Part shown: positions 8,405 through 17,101 of the stretch, piece after piece
Layout: each line of letters starts with the position of its first letter
Numbering within the stretch: the first letter of the stretch is position 1
NCBI RefSeq assembly: GCF_004571075.1
Contig: NZ_SPQP01000015.1
Coordinates: 1-64,000, forward strand
DNA: 64,000 nt
Direction of reading: 5' to 3'
Source: Blastococcus sp. TF02A-35
GTDB taxonomy: Bacteria > Actinomycetota > Actinomycetes > Mycobacteriales > Geodermatophilaceae
Notes under the pieces: model-generated
Told to the model about the DNA's origin: nothing
Database searches by the model: none
The model's input: the letters and a program-made list of their open reading frames with translations, nothing else
Translations under genes and position numbers: made by a program

Positions 8405-10000
8405 TCAGTGCAGCGGCAGGCCCGCGGCGCCCTGCTCCTCGGCCAGGCGCTGCGCGCCCGACGTCGTCTTGAGCGCCTTCTCCTTGATGAACAGCACCGT
8501 GACCAGCGCCAGCGCCGCCAGCGGCACGGCGATGCGGAACAGCTCCGCCGTCGCGTCCGCGTAGGCGTTGCGGATCAGCTCGCGCACCGGCTCCGGGAGC
8601 ATGGACATGTCCGGGGCCGCGGCCTCGCCGCCACCCTCCACCGGGCCGAGCACGCTGAGGTCCTCGGCCACCCGGGTGGCCAGCAGGGCACCCAGGACGC
8701 TGACGCCGACCGTGCCGCCGAGGCTGCGGAAGAACGAGACCACCGACGTGGCCGCGCCCAGCTCGTGCGCCGGGACGTCGTTCTGCGCGGCCAGGACCAG
8801 GTTCTGCATCAGCGCACCGACGCCGGCGCCCAGGACGACCATGAACAGGCCGAGCACCCAGGGGGAGGTCTGCGCGTCGATGGTCGAGAACAGGGCGAAG
8901 CCGACCGTCATGAGGACCGCGCCGGCGACCAGCCAGCCCTTCCAGCGGCCGGTCTTGGTGATCAGGGCGCCGGCGACCGTCGAGGACACCAGCAGGCCGC
9001 CGACCAGCGGCAGGGTGAGCAGGCCGGACTCGGTCGGCGAGTAGCCGAGCGAGACCTGCAGGTACTGGGCCAGGAAGACGGTCCCGCCGAACATCGCGAC
9101 ACCGACCAGGGCGCTGGCGACCACCGACAGCGTGACGGTCCTGCTGCGGAAGATGTCGAGCGGGATGACCGGCTCGGACACCTTGGACTCGACGACCACG
9201 GCCAGGCCCAGCAGCACGACGGTGCCGCCGACCATGAGCGCGGTCTCGGTGGACAGCCAGTCGTACCTGTCCCCGGCGAAGGTGATCCAGATCAGCAGCA
9301 GGCTGACGCCGGCCGTGATGAGCAGCGCGCCCCACCAGTCGATGCTGGCCGTCCGCCGCGGGACGGCGGGGAGCTTGAGGGTGCGCTGCACGAGCACCAT
9401 CGCCAGCAGCGTGAACGGCACGCCGAGCAGGAAGCAGAAGCGCCAGCCCAGCCAGTCGGTGTCGACGATGACGCCACCGATCAGCGGGCCGCCCACCGTG
9501 GCGACGGCGAAGATCGCGCCGAAGACACCGGCGTACCGGCCGAGCTCGCGCGGCGGGATCATCGCCGCCATCACGATCTGCACCAGGGCGGTGAGGCCAC
9601 CGGCACCCATGCCCTGCAGCGCGCGGGCGACGATCAGCATGGTCGTGTCCTGCGAGAAGCCGGCGAGCAGCGAGCCCACCACGAACAGGCCGAACGAGAG
9701 CTGCAGCAGCAGCTTCTGGCTGAAGAGGTCGGCCAGCTTGCCCCACAGCGGGACGGTGACGGTCATCGCCAGCAGCTCGGCGGTGACCACCCAGGTGTAG
9801 ATCGACTGGCTGCCGCCGATCTCGGGGATGATCACCGGGAGGGCGTTGGACACGATGGTCGCGGCCAGGATGGCCACGAACATGCCCATGAACAAGCCGG
9901 AGAGTGCCTGGAGCACCTCCTTGCGCGTCATCGGTGCAGCGACCGCGGGGTCCCCGCCGGGCGGGGTCGCCGCAGCGGCAGGTTCGACGGACGTGGACAC
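8405..10000 (-). CDS. MFS drug-export transporter, DHA2 family (EmrB/QacA-like)
   Basis: 531 residues with about 14 hydrophobic segments, the size and layout of the DHA2 drug:H+ antiporters. After TM1 (ATIVSNALPVI, a variant of the usual motif) comes LWGKLADLFSQK (motif A, near residue 85) and later ARALQGMGAGG (motif B). A long periplasmic loop around residues 455-480 carries acidic and Met residues. It lies 51 bp downstream of a TetR gene on the same strand. The two probably form an operon controlled by the operator at 10676-10707. The compound exported is unknown. Confidence 0.9.
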   Translation of the reverse strand: MSTSVEPAAAATPPGGDPAVAAPMTRKEVLQALSGLFMGMFVAILAATIVSNALPVIIPEIGGSQSIYTWVVTAELLAMTVTVPLWGKLADLFSQKLLLQLSFGLFVVGSLLAGFSQDTTMLIVARALQGMGAGGLTALVQIVMAAMIPPRELGRYAGVFGAIFAVATVGGPLIGGVIVDTDWLGWRFCFLLGVPFTLLAMVLVQRTLKLPAVPRRTASIDWWGALLITAGVSLLLIWITFAGDRYDWLSTETALMVGGTVVLLGLAVVVESKVSEPVIPLDIFRSRTVTLSVVASALVGVAMFGGTVFLAQYLQVSLGYSPTESGLLTLPLVGGLLVSSTVAGALITKTGRWKGWLVAGAVLMTVGFALFSTIDAQTSPWVLGLFMVVLGAGVGALMQNLVLAAQNDVPAHELGAATSVVSFFRSLGGTVGVSVLGALLATRVAEDLSVLGPVEGGGEAAAPDMSMLPEPVRELIRNAYADATAELFRIAVPLAALALVTVLFIKEKALKTTSGAQRLAEEQGAAGLPLH

Positions 10001-10051
10001 GGTTCTCCTCGTGGTGCTTCGGGTCCCGGACGGCGATCGGCCGCCGGGGGG

Positions 10052-10654
10052 TCAGTGGGTGCGCGGGGCGGGCAGGCCGGCGGCGAGGACGTCGACCGCC
10101 TCGTCGAAGAGCGCGGCCAGCGGGCGGGTCTCGCCCAGGGCGTGCCAGCGGCCGAGGCTCACGCGGAAGGCGGCGCCGAGCACTGCGGCGAGCAGCGCCG
10201 GGTAGAGGTCGCCGTCGACGTCCTGGCCGGTGCGCTCGGCGATGGCGTCGGCGACCTCACGCTCGCCCGTGCTGCCGATCTCCAGCACGCGGGGCAGCGC
10301 CTCCGGTGCGGCGGCGAGCACGGCCAGCCGCTGGCGCCAGCTCTCCTGGTCCTCGTCGAACGCCTGGAGCTGGGCGCGCATCGCCCGCCGGGCCGCCTCC
10401 AGCACCGGCAGCGCCGGGTCCTGGTCGCGCAGGTGGGGGCCGAAGGTGGCGTCGCCACCGTCGGGCCGCAGCAGCGCCTCCTCCTTGCCGGAGAAGTAAT
10501 TGAAGAACGTCCGGTAGGAGACGCCGGCGCGGGCCGCGATCTGCTCGACGGTGACCGCGGCCAGGCCGTGCTCGACCGCGAGGTCCAGGGTCGCGCGGGC
10601 CAGGGCGGCCCGGGTGCCCTGCTTCTTGCGCTCGCGCAGGCCCGGTTCGGTCAC
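10052..10654 (-). CDS. TetR-family repressor
   Basis: 200 residues from GTG 10654, which starts just before GLRERKKQGTR, a usual TetR N-terminus; a further 12 codons upstream would run into the operator region. The HTH is clear (TVEQIAARAGVSYRTFFNYFSGKEEALL, about residues 38-65), followed by a divergent helical ligand domain. It most likely represses itself and the MFS exporter downstream through the perfect inverted repeat 22-53 nt upstream of its start. The effector is unknown. Confidence 0.9.
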   Translation of the reverse strand: MTEPGLRERKKQGTRAALARATLDLAVEHGLAAVTVEQIAARAGVSYRTFFNYFSGKEEALLRPDGGDATFGPHLRDQDPALPVLEAARRAMRAQLQAFDEDQESWRQRLAVLAAAPEALPRVLEIGSTGEREVADAIAERTGQDVDGDLYPALLAAVLGAAFRVSLGRWHALGETRPLAALFDEAVDVLAAGLPAPRTH

Positions 10655-10675
10655 CGGCCCACTGAAGCAGATTTC

Positions 10676-10707
10676 TTGCACACCGTGCAATCTTTCACGG
10701 TGTGCAA
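10676..10707. promoter_or_regulatory. Operator for the TetR-MFS operon
   Basis: Perfect 12-nt inverted repeat TTGCACACCGTG (10676-10687) and its complement (10696-10707) separated by 8 nt, just upstream of the TetR start and after the crotonase stop. Position and symmetry are typical of a TetR operator; binding is inferred. Confidence 0.75.
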
Positions 10708-10711
10708 CGCA

Positions 10712-11479
10712 TCACCGGCCGCGCCACACCGGCGCGCGCCGCTCGGCGAAGGCGGTCGACCCCTCGCGCGCGTCCTCCGAGGCGAAGACCGGGCGCACGA
10801 CCTCGTCCTGCCGGTCCCACGCCTCCTCAGGGGACCACCCGGGGGCCGACAGCACGACCTGCTTGGTGGCCGCGACGGCCAGCGGCCCGTTGGCCGCGAC
10901 CCGCTCGGCCAGGGCCAGGGCCGCCTCGAGCGCGTCGCCGTCGTCGACCACCCGGTTCACCAGCCCCACCGCCGCGGCCCGCTCGGCGTCCACGGGGTCG
11001 CCGGTGAGCAGCAGCTCGAGCGCGACCGCGCGCGGCACCCGCTGCGGCAGGAGCAGCGCGGCGCCGCCCGCCGCGACCAGCGAGCGCTTCACCTCGGGGA
11101 CGCCGAACCGCGCGCTGCGGCCGGCCACCACGAGGTCGCAGGCCAGCACCAGCTCGAAGCCACCGGCCAGCGCACCGCCCTCCACCGCCGCCACCAGCGG
11201 CTTGCGCGGCGGGGTCCTCGTGATGCCGCACAGCCCCCGCCCCTCGATGGCCGGCGTCTCGCCGCGCAGGAACGCCTTGAGGTCCATGCCCGCGGAGAAG
11301 AAGCCGCCCGCGCCGGTGAGCACGCCGGCGCGCAGGTCCTCGGAGGCGTCCAGCTCGTCGACGGCGGCGGCCACGTCCCGGGCCACGGCGGCGTCGAGCG
11401 CGTTCTTCGCCTGCGGCCGGTTGATCGTGATGACCTGCACGGCTCCACGGCGCTCGACGAGGACGGGCTGCTCGGACAC
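10712..11479 (-). CDS. Enoyl-CoA hydratase/isomerase family protein (crotonase)
   Basis: 255 residues. The crotonase oxyanion-hole segments are seen as FFSAGMDLKAF (about 59-69) and EGGALAGGFELVLACDL (about 99-115). The catalytic-Glu stretch FGVPEVKRSLVAAGG (about 124-138) retains one Glu (the position equivalent to Glu144/164 of hydratases). It hydrates or isomerises acyl-CoA intermediates, for example in fatty-acid or aromatic-acid degradation. An SDR gene lies upstream on the same strand, separated by a strong stem-loop, so it is probably transcribed separately. The substrate is not identifiable. Confidence 0.87.
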   Translation of the reverse strand: MSEQPVLVERRGAVQVITINRPQAKNALDAAVARDVAAAVDELDASEDLRAGVLTGAGGFFSAGMDLKAFLRGETPAIEGRGLCGITRTPPRKPLVAAVEGGALAGGFELVLACDLVVAGRSARFGVPEVKRSLVAAGGAALLLPQRVPRAVALELLLTGDPVDAERAAAVGLVNRVVDDGDALEAALALAERVAANGPLAVAATKQVVLSAPGWSPEEAWDRQDEVVRPVFASEDAREGSTAFAERRAPVWRGR

Positions 11480-11503
11480 GGGACCTCCGGGGTCGAGGAT
11501 GAC

Positions 11504-11539
11504 GCTGGGCCGGGCAGCCTAGTGGCTGCCCGGCCCAGC
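11504..11539 (-). terminator. Stem-loop after the SDR gene
   Basis: Exact 16-nt arms 11504-11519 and 11524-11539 with a TAGT loop, 20 nt beyond the stop of the SDR gene (11559-12326). It separates that gene from the crotonase gene. Confidence 0.75.
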
Positions 11540-11558
11540 GAGAGGGAACTGCCGTGCG

Positions 11559-12326
11559 TCAGGCCTTGGGGCCACCGGCGGCGTAGACGACCTGGCCGGA
11601 GACGAAGCCCGCGCCCTCGCTGACGAAGAACGACACGAGGTGCGCGATGTCCTCGGGCTGCCCCACGCGGGCGACCGGGATCATCGAGGCGGCGCCCTTG
11701 ATGAAGTCGTCGAACGGCACGCCCATGCGGTCGGCCGTCGCCTTGGTCATCTCGGTCTGGATGAAGCCCGGGGCGATCGCGTTGGCGGTGACGCCGAACT
11801 TGCCCAGCTCGATGGCGAGGGTCTTGGTGAAGCCCTGCAGGCCGGCCTTGGCGGTGGAGTAGTTCGCCTGGCCGCGGTTGCCCAGCGCGGAGGTGCTGGA
11901 CAGGTTGACGATCCGGCCCCACTTCTGGTCGATCATGTGCTTCTGGGCCGCCCGGGTCATGAGGAAGGCACCGCGCAGGTGCACGTTCATCACGATGTCC
12001 CAGTCGGAGTCCGACATCTTGAAGAGCATGTTGTCGCGGAGCACACCGGCGTTGTTGACCAGCACGGTCGGCGGGCCGAGCTCGGTGGCGATCCGCTCGA
12101 CGGCGGCCTCCACGGCCGCGGAGTCGCTGACGTCGGCGCCGACGGCCAGGGCCTTGCCGCCCGCGGACTCGATCGCCTCGACGGTCGCCTTCGCGGCGCC
12201 CTCGTCCAGGTCGAGGACGGCGACGGCGAAGCCGTCCTGGGCCAGCCGGATGGCGGTCGCCGCGCCGATGCCCCGGGCCGCGCCGGTCACGATGGCCACG
12301 CGGGACGTGGTGCCTGCCTCGCTCAT
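11559..12326 (-). CDS. SDR-family oxidoreductase, FabG-type (3-oxoacyl reductase)
   Basis: 255 residues, ATG at 12326 with AGGGATC upstream. It is a classical short-chain dehydrogenase: TGAARGIG cofactor loop (about 14-21), NNAG (about 90-93), catalytic Ser in NLSSTSALG and the YSTAK Tyr/Lys pair, then PGFIQTEM. It would reduce a 3-oxoacyl-CoA/ACP or oxidise a 3-hydroxyacyl substrate with NAD(P). Its neighbour is a crotonase, which makes acyl-CoA metabolism plausible. A dedicated fatty-acid-synthesis FabG lies at 43578-44291, so this copy probably has another role. Confidence 0.87.
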   Translation of the reverse strand: MSEAGTTSRVAIVTGAARGIGAATAIRLAQDGFAVAVLDLDEGAAKATVEAIESAGGKALAVGADVSDSAAVEAAVERIATELGPPTVLVNNAGVLRDNMLFKMSDSDWDIVMNVHLRGAFLMTRAAQKHMIDQKWGRIVNLSSTSALGNRGQANYSTAKAGLQGFTKTLAIELGKFGVTANAIAPGFIQTEMTKATADRMGVPFDDFIKGAASMIPVARVGQPEDIAHLVSFFVSEGAGFVSGQVVYAAGGPKA

Positions 12327-12422
12327 GAGAGATCCCTTCAGGTCGGATGCCGGCGGTCACCGGGAGCCCCGGTGCGCGGCGAGCTGCGCCCGACACGTTA
12401 CGGCCGCCCGTTGCGGCCCCCG

Positions 12423-12845
12423 TCACAAGGTCCGCGGCGGCCCCGGCCGGACGACGTCGACCCGGTCGAACCCCTCCGCCACCGACGGCGGCACGAAGCG
12501 CGCCCGGGTGGCGAACACCCCCACGGGCGGCACCCGGGCCGCCCCCTCCCGGGCCTCGTTGCGGGCCAGGCTGACCTCCGGTGGGGTGTCCAGCCACACG
12601 GCCCGCACGGGCACGCCGGCCGCCCGCGCCGCGGCCACCAGCGGCGCCCGCTCCTCCGCGGAGGCGTTGGTGTTGTCGACGACGACGCTGCGCCCCGCCG
12701 CGAGGAGCATGGCGACCACCCGCTGCTGCCGGGCCTCGCGCCGCCGGGCGCGCGGCCAGTGGTCCTTGCTGACCACCGCGTGGGTGCCGGCCAGGTGCGC
12801 GGCGACCCAGGTGCTCTTCCCTGCGCCCTGGAGGCCGACCACCAC
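12423..12845 (-). CDS. Small P-loop kinase-like ATP-binding protein
   Basis: 140 residues. GTG at 12845 is chosen because AGGAG sits 6 nt upstream; this start lies 17 bp after the permease stop. The Walker A GLQGAGKST comes immediately (about residues 4-12), followed by SKDHWPRARRREARQQR, DNTNAS, and a C-terminal RFVPPSVAEGFDRVDVV. The layout matches AAA_33/zeta-toxin or polynucleotide-kinase-like small kinases, in which the DNTN motif holds the conserved Asp. It probably phosphorylates a small molecule or nucleic-acid end. The substrate is unknown. Confidence 0.78.
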   Translation of the reverse strand: MVVGLQGAGKSTWVAAHLAGTHAVVSKDHWPRARRREARQQRVVAMLLAAGRSVVVDNTNASAEERAPLVAAARAAGVPVRAVWLDTPPEVSLARNEAREGAARVPPVGVFATRARFVPPSVAEGFDRVDVVRPGPPRTL

Positions 12846-12862
12846 GACCAGCTCCTGAGCGG

Positions 12863-14200
12863 TCAGCCCTTGTCCGTGGCGTCGACCGTCTCGGGCGCCT
12901 CGACCACGACCGGCTCGGCCACGGCCGGGTCGGCGGCCTCGGCCGCCTCGGCGGACGAGGACCGGCGGTGCGGGTGGTGGTGCAGGCGGCGCATCGAGGC
13001 CAGCGTCGCGTGCCGGGCGGCCATCCGCCGGCGGGCGCGGTTGGTGCGGGGGGCGCGGGGCTCCTCCCGCAGCAGGGCGTCCAGCCAGTGCCCCCGCGGG
13101 TCGACGTCGACCAGCAGCGCCTTGACCAGCAGGGTCAGCGGGATGGCCAGGAGAGCGCCGAGGGCGCCGAGCACCCAGCTCCAGAAGAGCAGCGCGATGA
13201 ACGTGACGGTCATCGACAGACCGACCGAGTCGCCCACGAACCGCGGCTGGACCAGCGTCTGGACGACGAAGTTCAGCAGCGAGTAGACGACCAGGATGGC
13301 CACGAACTCGCCCCAGCCGCCGGCGAGCAGCCCGAGCACCGCGGGGGGCGCGACCCCCAGCACGAAGCCGATGTTCGGCACGTAGTTCGTGATGAACGCC
13401 AGCAGGCCCCACAGCGGCGCGGCCGGCACGTCCAGCCAGACCAGCGCGATGGTGTCGCCGACCGCCACGATCGCGCCGAAGACGGTGCTCACCAGCAGGT
13501 AGCTGCGGGTGCCGCGGGTGAACAGGGTGAGCGCCACCGGGAGGTGCGGCCGCTCGGAGGCGACGAGGGCCATGCGCCGGCTGAAGCCGCTGGACTCGAT
13601 CGCCATGAAGACCAGCGCCGAGAGCAGGAGCACCAGCGTGGAGGCCGCGCTCGTGAGCCGGGCCAGCAGGTCGGTGGCCAGCCCGACCAGCGAGCCGTAG
13701 TCGATCTGCTGCACCAGGTCCGACACCTGCCCGGAGACGATCCCCCGGTTGTTCAGGTCGGCGACGACGTCGTTGATGAGGACCTGCGCCTGGTCGGCGT
13801 AGTCCGGGAGCAGCGCGGCGAACTGGGCCACGGAGACGACCAGCAGCGCGACGAACCCGAGCAGCACCGCCCAGACCAGCAGCAGGAGGACCGTCGTCGC
13901 CACCCAGCGGGGGGTGCCGATCCGCCGCAGCCAGCTCTGCACCGGCGCCAGGGCGATCACGACCACCAGCGCCAGGAACACCGGGGCCACGAGCCAGGCC
14001 ACCGCCTGCAGGCCGGCGATGGCGATCGTGGCCGCGGCGGTCCCGCCGACCACCACCAGCCACCGCGGCAGCCCGGACGTGGCGGGGGCCTCGGGCGGGT
14101 CGGCGGGGACGGCGCCCGACCCGGGCGCGACGTCGTCCTGCTGCGTGCCACGGGCCGCCGTGCGCGGGCCCGCCGCCGGCAGGTCGCGTGCTGCTGCCAT
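12863..14200 (-). CDS. AI-2E family transporter (permease)
   Basis: 445 residues from ATG 14200; an in-frame ATG at 14233 with similar upstream purines is an alternative. A Pro/Ala-rich N-terminus of about 40 residues is followed by eight predicted membrane segments with the family features LVAPVFLALVVVIALAPV and LLAFITNYVPNIGF (around residues 270-285). The C-terminal tail is basic, His-rich and then acidic (HHHPHRRSSSAEAAEAA). Members include TqsA-like exporters and Na+/H+ antiporters, so function cannot be fixed. A second member is at 18270-19562. Confidence 0.85.
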   Translation of the reverse strand: MAAARDLPAAGPRTAARGTQQDDVAPGSGAVPADPPEAPATSGLPRWLVVVGGTAAATIAIAGLQAVAWLVAPVFLALVVVIALAPVQSWLRRIGTPRWVATTVLLLLVWAVLLGFVALLVVSVAQFAALLPDYADQAQVLINDVVADLNNRGIVSGQVSDLVQQIDYGSLVGLATDLLARLTSAASTLVLLLSALVFMAIESSGFSRRMALVASERPHLPVALTLFTRGTRSYLLVSTVFGAIVAVGDTIALVWLDVPAAPLWGLLAFITNYVPNIGFVLGVAPPAVLGLLAGGWGEFVAILVVYSLLNFVVQTLVQPRFVGDSVGLSMTVTFIALLFWSWVLGALGALLAIPLTLLVKALLVDVDPRGHWLDALLREEPRAPRTNRARRRMAARHATLASMRRLHHHPHRRSSSAEAAEAADPAVAEPVVVEAPETVDATDKG

Positions 14201-14268
14201 GCCCGCACCCTCCCCCTCGGTGCCGCCGATCATGCCCTCACCCTCGCCGGGAGGCGACGGCGGTGGCG

Positions 14269-14691
14269 CTAGGCGCGCCCGTCCAGCAGCGCGGCCATCG
14301 CCGGCAGGTCGAAGAAGGTCGCCATCTCGCGGGCGCTGGGCCCGCCGGCGTCGGGGTCGGCACCGGCGGCGAGCAGCGCCTGCACGGTCTCGGTGGACTG
14401 CTTGAAGACCGCCGCCGCGAGCGCCGTCTGGCCGCGGTCGTTGGCCCGCGCGTGGTCGGCCCCGCGGGCCAGGAGGGCGGCCACCGTCCCGGGGTGGCCG
14501 TGGTAGGCCGCGAGGATCAGCAGGGTGTCGCCCTTGTCGTTGGTCAGGTTGGCCGGCACCCCGGCGTCGAGGTAGGCGGAGAGCTCCTCGGTGTATCCGC
14601 CGCGTGCCAGGTCGAAGACCCGGCCGGCGAGTTCGATGACCTCGGGATCGATCTGCTGTCCGCTCACGCCTCCAGCGTAGGAGGCGGTCAC
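14269..14691 (-). CDS. Ankyrin-repeat protein
   Basis: 140 residues from GTG 14691 (132 from GTG 14667; neither has a well-spaced ribosome binding site). Two or three ankyrin repeats are visible: KGDTLLILAAYHGHPGTVAALL (about 59-80), RGQTALAAAVFKQSTETVQALL (about 92-113) and a degenerate third, REMATFFDLPAMAALL. These repeats mediate protein-protein contacts. In bacteria small free-standing ankyrin proteins often accompany catalases or secreted enzymes, but no such partner is adjacent here. Cytoplasmic; function unknown. Confidence 0.82.
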   Translation of the reverse strand: MTASYAGGVSGQQIDPEVIELAGRVFDLARGGYTEELSAYLDAGVPANLTNDKGDTLLILAAYHGHPGTVAALLARGADHARANDRGQTALAAAVFKQSTETVQALLAAGADPDAGGPSAREMATFFDLPAMAALLDGRA

Positions 14692-14715
14692 GGCGCCGGC
14701 CCGCCACCTGCCCCG

Positions 14716-15189
14716 TCAGAGTGGGAGCTTGAGCCCCGCGTGCGAGTGGACGAACCCGAGCGCCTCGTAGAACCGGTGGGCGCCGGGGCGGGACAGGTCG
14801 CTGGTGAGCTGCACCAGGGCGCACCCCTGCCGGCGGCACTCCTCGACAGTCCAGCGGAGCAGCGCTCGCCCCAGCCCCTCGCCGCGGCGGTCGGCCCGCA
14901 CGCGGACGGCCTCCACCTGGCCCCGCAGGGCACCGCCGCGGGCCAGCCCGGGCAGGAGGGAGAGCTGCAGGGTGCCGACGACGTCGTCGCCGTCCGCGGC
15001 CACGACGAGCAGGTGCGCGGGGTCGCCGTCGATCCGGTCGAACGCCGCCCGGTAGGGCGCGAGGTCCGCTCCCTCCCGGCTCCGGCCGAGCGGGTCGTCG
15101 GCCAGCAGCGCCACGAGGGCCGGCAGGTCCTCGGCCGTCGCCGGCCGCACCCGCACGGCGGTTCCGGGCAGCGGCCCCCAGGCCGGCAC
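14716..15189 (-). CDS. GNAT-family N-acetyltransferase
   Basis: 157 residues, GTG at 15189 only 2 bp after the preceding hydrolase stop, so translationally linked. The GNAT fold is recognisable: RPATAEDLPALVALL at the start, LQLSLLPGL for beta4, then the acetyl-CoA pyrophosphate loop VRVRADRRGEGLGRALLRW (about 98-116) and RFYEALGFVHSHAGLKLPL at the end. It transfers an acetyl group to an amine. The ending resembles a common bacterial subgroup acting on small molecules; the substrate is unknown. Confidence 0.85.
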   Translation of the reverse strand: MPAWGPLPGTAVRVRPATAEDLPALVALLADDPLGRSREGADLAPYRAAFDRIDGDPAHLLVVAADGDDVVGTLQLSLLPGLARGGALRGQVEAVRVRADRRGEGLGRALLRWTVEECRRQGCALVQLTSDLSRPGAHRFYEALGFVHSHAGLKLPL

Positions 15190-15191
15190 GC

Positions 15192-15944
15192 TCAGCGCCG
15201 GGCCACCTGGTCGGTGAGGGCGAGCAGGTGCTCCCACGCGTCGTCGCAGGCGTCGGCCCAGTCCCCGTAGGAGCGGTCGAAGAAGGAGTGCGGCGCGCCG
15301 TCGTAGACGACGGCGTCGACCTCGGCACCCGCGGCACGCATGCGCTCCGCGAGGGCCAGCTGCTCCTCGACCGGGGTGGCGGTGTCGGCACCGGCGATGA
15401 GCATCACCGTCGGCAGGTGCGCCCGGTCGGCGGCGTCGCCCACCAGCGAGGGCCGCCCGTAGAAGCCGGCGCAGCCGGCCAGGTCGAGGTCGCCGCCGGC
15501 CAGCCGCCACGCGTGGCTGCCGCCGAAGCAGAAGCCGACGGTGACGACCGGGAGGTCCTCCCCCGCCTCGGCCCGGAGGTGCGCCACGGCGGCGGCGACG
15601 TCGGCGTCGATGCCCTCCGGGGCGGTCCGCGGGATGTGCTGCTGCCAGTCGAAGTCCTCGCCGCGGGTGCCGCCCTCGCACACGCCCGCGGTGCGCCCGA
15701 ACCAGTCGATCGCCACCGCCGCGACGCCGGCCTCGGCGAACCGCTCGACCAGTGCCACGTAGTAGGGGTGCAGCCCGCGGATGTCCGGGAGCACGACGAC
15801 GCCGGTCCGCGCCGGCTCGGCGGGCAGGGCGGTGCTCACCGTGAACTCGGTGCCGTCGGCCGCGGTGAGCGTCGAGGACGAGGTGGCCCCGACGGCGCCG
15901 CTGCGCGGCGGTGCCGGGGGGCGGCTGTCGTGGCTGTGGCACAT
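15192..15944 (-). CDS. Dienelactone hydrolase family protein
   Basis: 250 residues. ATG 15944 gives the start MCHSHDSRPP, the usual beginning of actinobacterial members (they often read MC.DHDSRPP). The alpha/beta-hydrolase core shows GVVVLPDIRGLHPYY, a nucleophile elbow GFCFGG with catalytic Cys (about residue 142), an Asp in IAGADTATPVEEQ, and His in GAPHSFFDRSYG. This Cys-Asp-His triad is that of carboxymethylenebutenolidases. The role may be hydrolysis of lactones in aromatic breakdown or a detoxification step. The next gene, a GNAT, is coupled 2 bp away. Confidence 0.85.
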   Translation of the reverse strand: MCHSHDSRPPAPPRSGAVGATSSSTLTAADGTEFTVSTALPAEPARTGVVVLPDIRGLHPYYVALVERFAEAGVAAVAIDWFGRTAGVCEGGTRGEDFDWQQHIPRTAPEGIDADVAAAVAHLRAEAGEDLPVVTVGFCFGGSHAWRLAGGDLDLAGCAGFYGRPSLVGDAADRAHLPTVMLIAGADTATPVEEQLALAERMRAAGAEVDAVVYDGAPHSFFDRSYGDWADACDDAWEHLLALTDQVARR

Positions 15945-15960
15945 GCGGCGGTCCCCCGGA

Positions 15961-16506
15961 TCAGGTGTCGGCGGCGTCGGACGCGGCCTCGGAGCGGCCA
16001 CCGAAGACCTGGCCGGCGACCTCGCGCCGGGCCTCGGCCAGCCAGGTGTGCTGGTCGTCGGCCTGGTCGATGAGCCGCTCGAACAGACCGGCGTCGATCC
16101 GGTGGTCGACCTCGCCGAGGGCGCGCAGCGTCTCGAAGCCGGCCCGCTTGGCCAGCACCGCGGTGGCGATGAACTCGAACTCCACCAGGTCGCTCAGCGG
16201 CGACCGGGAGAACAGCCGGCCGTTGAGCTTGCCGCGGCTGAGCTTCTCCGCGACCCAGGTGGCCGCGAGCTTGTACTGGCGGACCGGCAGGCCCAACGCG
16301 CCCATCGTCGTGCGCAGCGCGGCCCGCTCCTCGCGCAGCTCGTCGAGCAGGCTCTCCATGGGGCCCTCGAACCGGGTGCCGCGGTAGCGGCCGATCATCC
16401 GGCCGACCAGCTCGATGCCGCCGGTCGCCGCGGCCAGGTGGTCGTTGCAGTAGATGGCCAGCAGCTCGGGGTTGCGGACGGCGCCGGTGGCGGACGGGTC
16501 GGGCAC
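15961..16506 (-). CDS. Conserved hypothetical, helical (ferritin-like) protein
   Basis: 181 residues, ATG at 16506 with GGAGG upstream. The sequence is almost entirely amphipathic helix with conserved-looking segments CNDHLAAATGGIELVGRM (20-37), LAATWVAEKLSRGKLNGRLFSRSPLSDL and a closing QADDQHTWLAEAR. This layout is like a four-helix bundle and matches a widespread actinobacterial hypothetical family remembered from other genomes. No obvious di-iron ExxH motifs are seen. It ends 16 bp before the dienelactone hydrolase start, so the two may be co-transcribed. Function unknown. Confidence 0.72.
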   Translation of the reverse strand: MPDPSATGAVRNPELLAIYCNDHLAAATGGIELVGRMIGRYRGTRFEGPMESLLDELREERAALRTTMGALGLPVRQYKLAATWVAEKLSRGKLNGRLFSRSPLSDLVEFEFIATAVLAKRAGFETLRALGEVDHRIDAGLFERLIDQADDQHTWLAEARREVAGQVFGGRSEAASDAADT

Positions 16507-16576
16507 GGGGCCTCCAGGAGGGACGACGGTGTGCCGTCATTGTCGTCGCCTGGTGATCACCGCGCTCGGCGTGCGC

Positions 16577-17101
16577 TCACCCGCGCAGCAGCACCGCCAC
16601 CCCGACGCACGCCGCGGCCCACAGCGCGCTGGCCAGCGTGCCGACGATGAAGCGCTCGGCGGCGGCGGGCGCGCGCAGCTCCGAGAAGCGGCCGAGACCC
16701 TTCACCGCCAGGATCACGGCCAGCCCCTCCGGCCACCCGACCAGCAGGGCGACGGCGAGGGCGGCGCGCTCGAGCACGCCGATCCAGGCCCCGCCACGCA
16801 GGATGTCGGGGTCCTGCGGGCCCCCGGAGACGCCGGCGGCGGCCGGGTCGGCCGCGTGCAGCACCGCCGTCGCCACGGGACCTCCGCCGCCGACGGCGGC
16901 GAGGACGGCGAGGACCGCCCCGGCCTGCAGCGCCCCCTCCCCAACCTGCTCGCCGAGCCAGGAGAGCACCGCGGCGACGGCGAGGGCGCCGACCAGCGCC
17001 ACGGCGCCGCCGGCGACGACGGGCCTCCGCTCGCCGCGGAGGGTGAGGAACAGGCCCGCCAGCGCCACGAGCCCGAGCAGGACGAGGACGGCGGTGGTCA
17101 T
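16577..17101 (-). CDS. Integral membrane protein, partner of SatD-family gene
   Basis: 174 residues with four or five hydrophobic segments starting right at the N-terminus. The central part reads GAWIGVLERAALAVALLVGWPEG, then AVKGLGRFSEL and AERFIVGTLASALWA (about 105-160). The IGxLER ... K..RF.E ... GTLAS pattern resembles the C-terminal membrane part of DUF3307 proteins, which are commonly paired with SatD-like genes. It overlaps the upstream SatD-type gene by 4 bp (ATGA), implying coupled translation and joint function. The role is unknown. Confidence 0.75.
   Translation of the reverse strand: MTTAVLVLLGLVALAGLFLTLRGERRPVVAGGAVALVGALAVAAVLSWLGEQVGEGALQAGAVLAVLAAVGGGGPVATAVLHAADPAAAGVSGGPQDPDILRGGAWIGVLERAALAVALLVGWPEGLAVILAVKGLGRFSELRAPAAAERFIVGTLASALWAAACVGVAVLLRG

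Noticed and set aside
7769-11623. A 1284-codon open frame on the plus strand
   Set aside because: It is antisense to five well-supported minus-strand genes and its translation is rich in Arg, Gly, Gln and His with no domain. This is a by-product of high GC.
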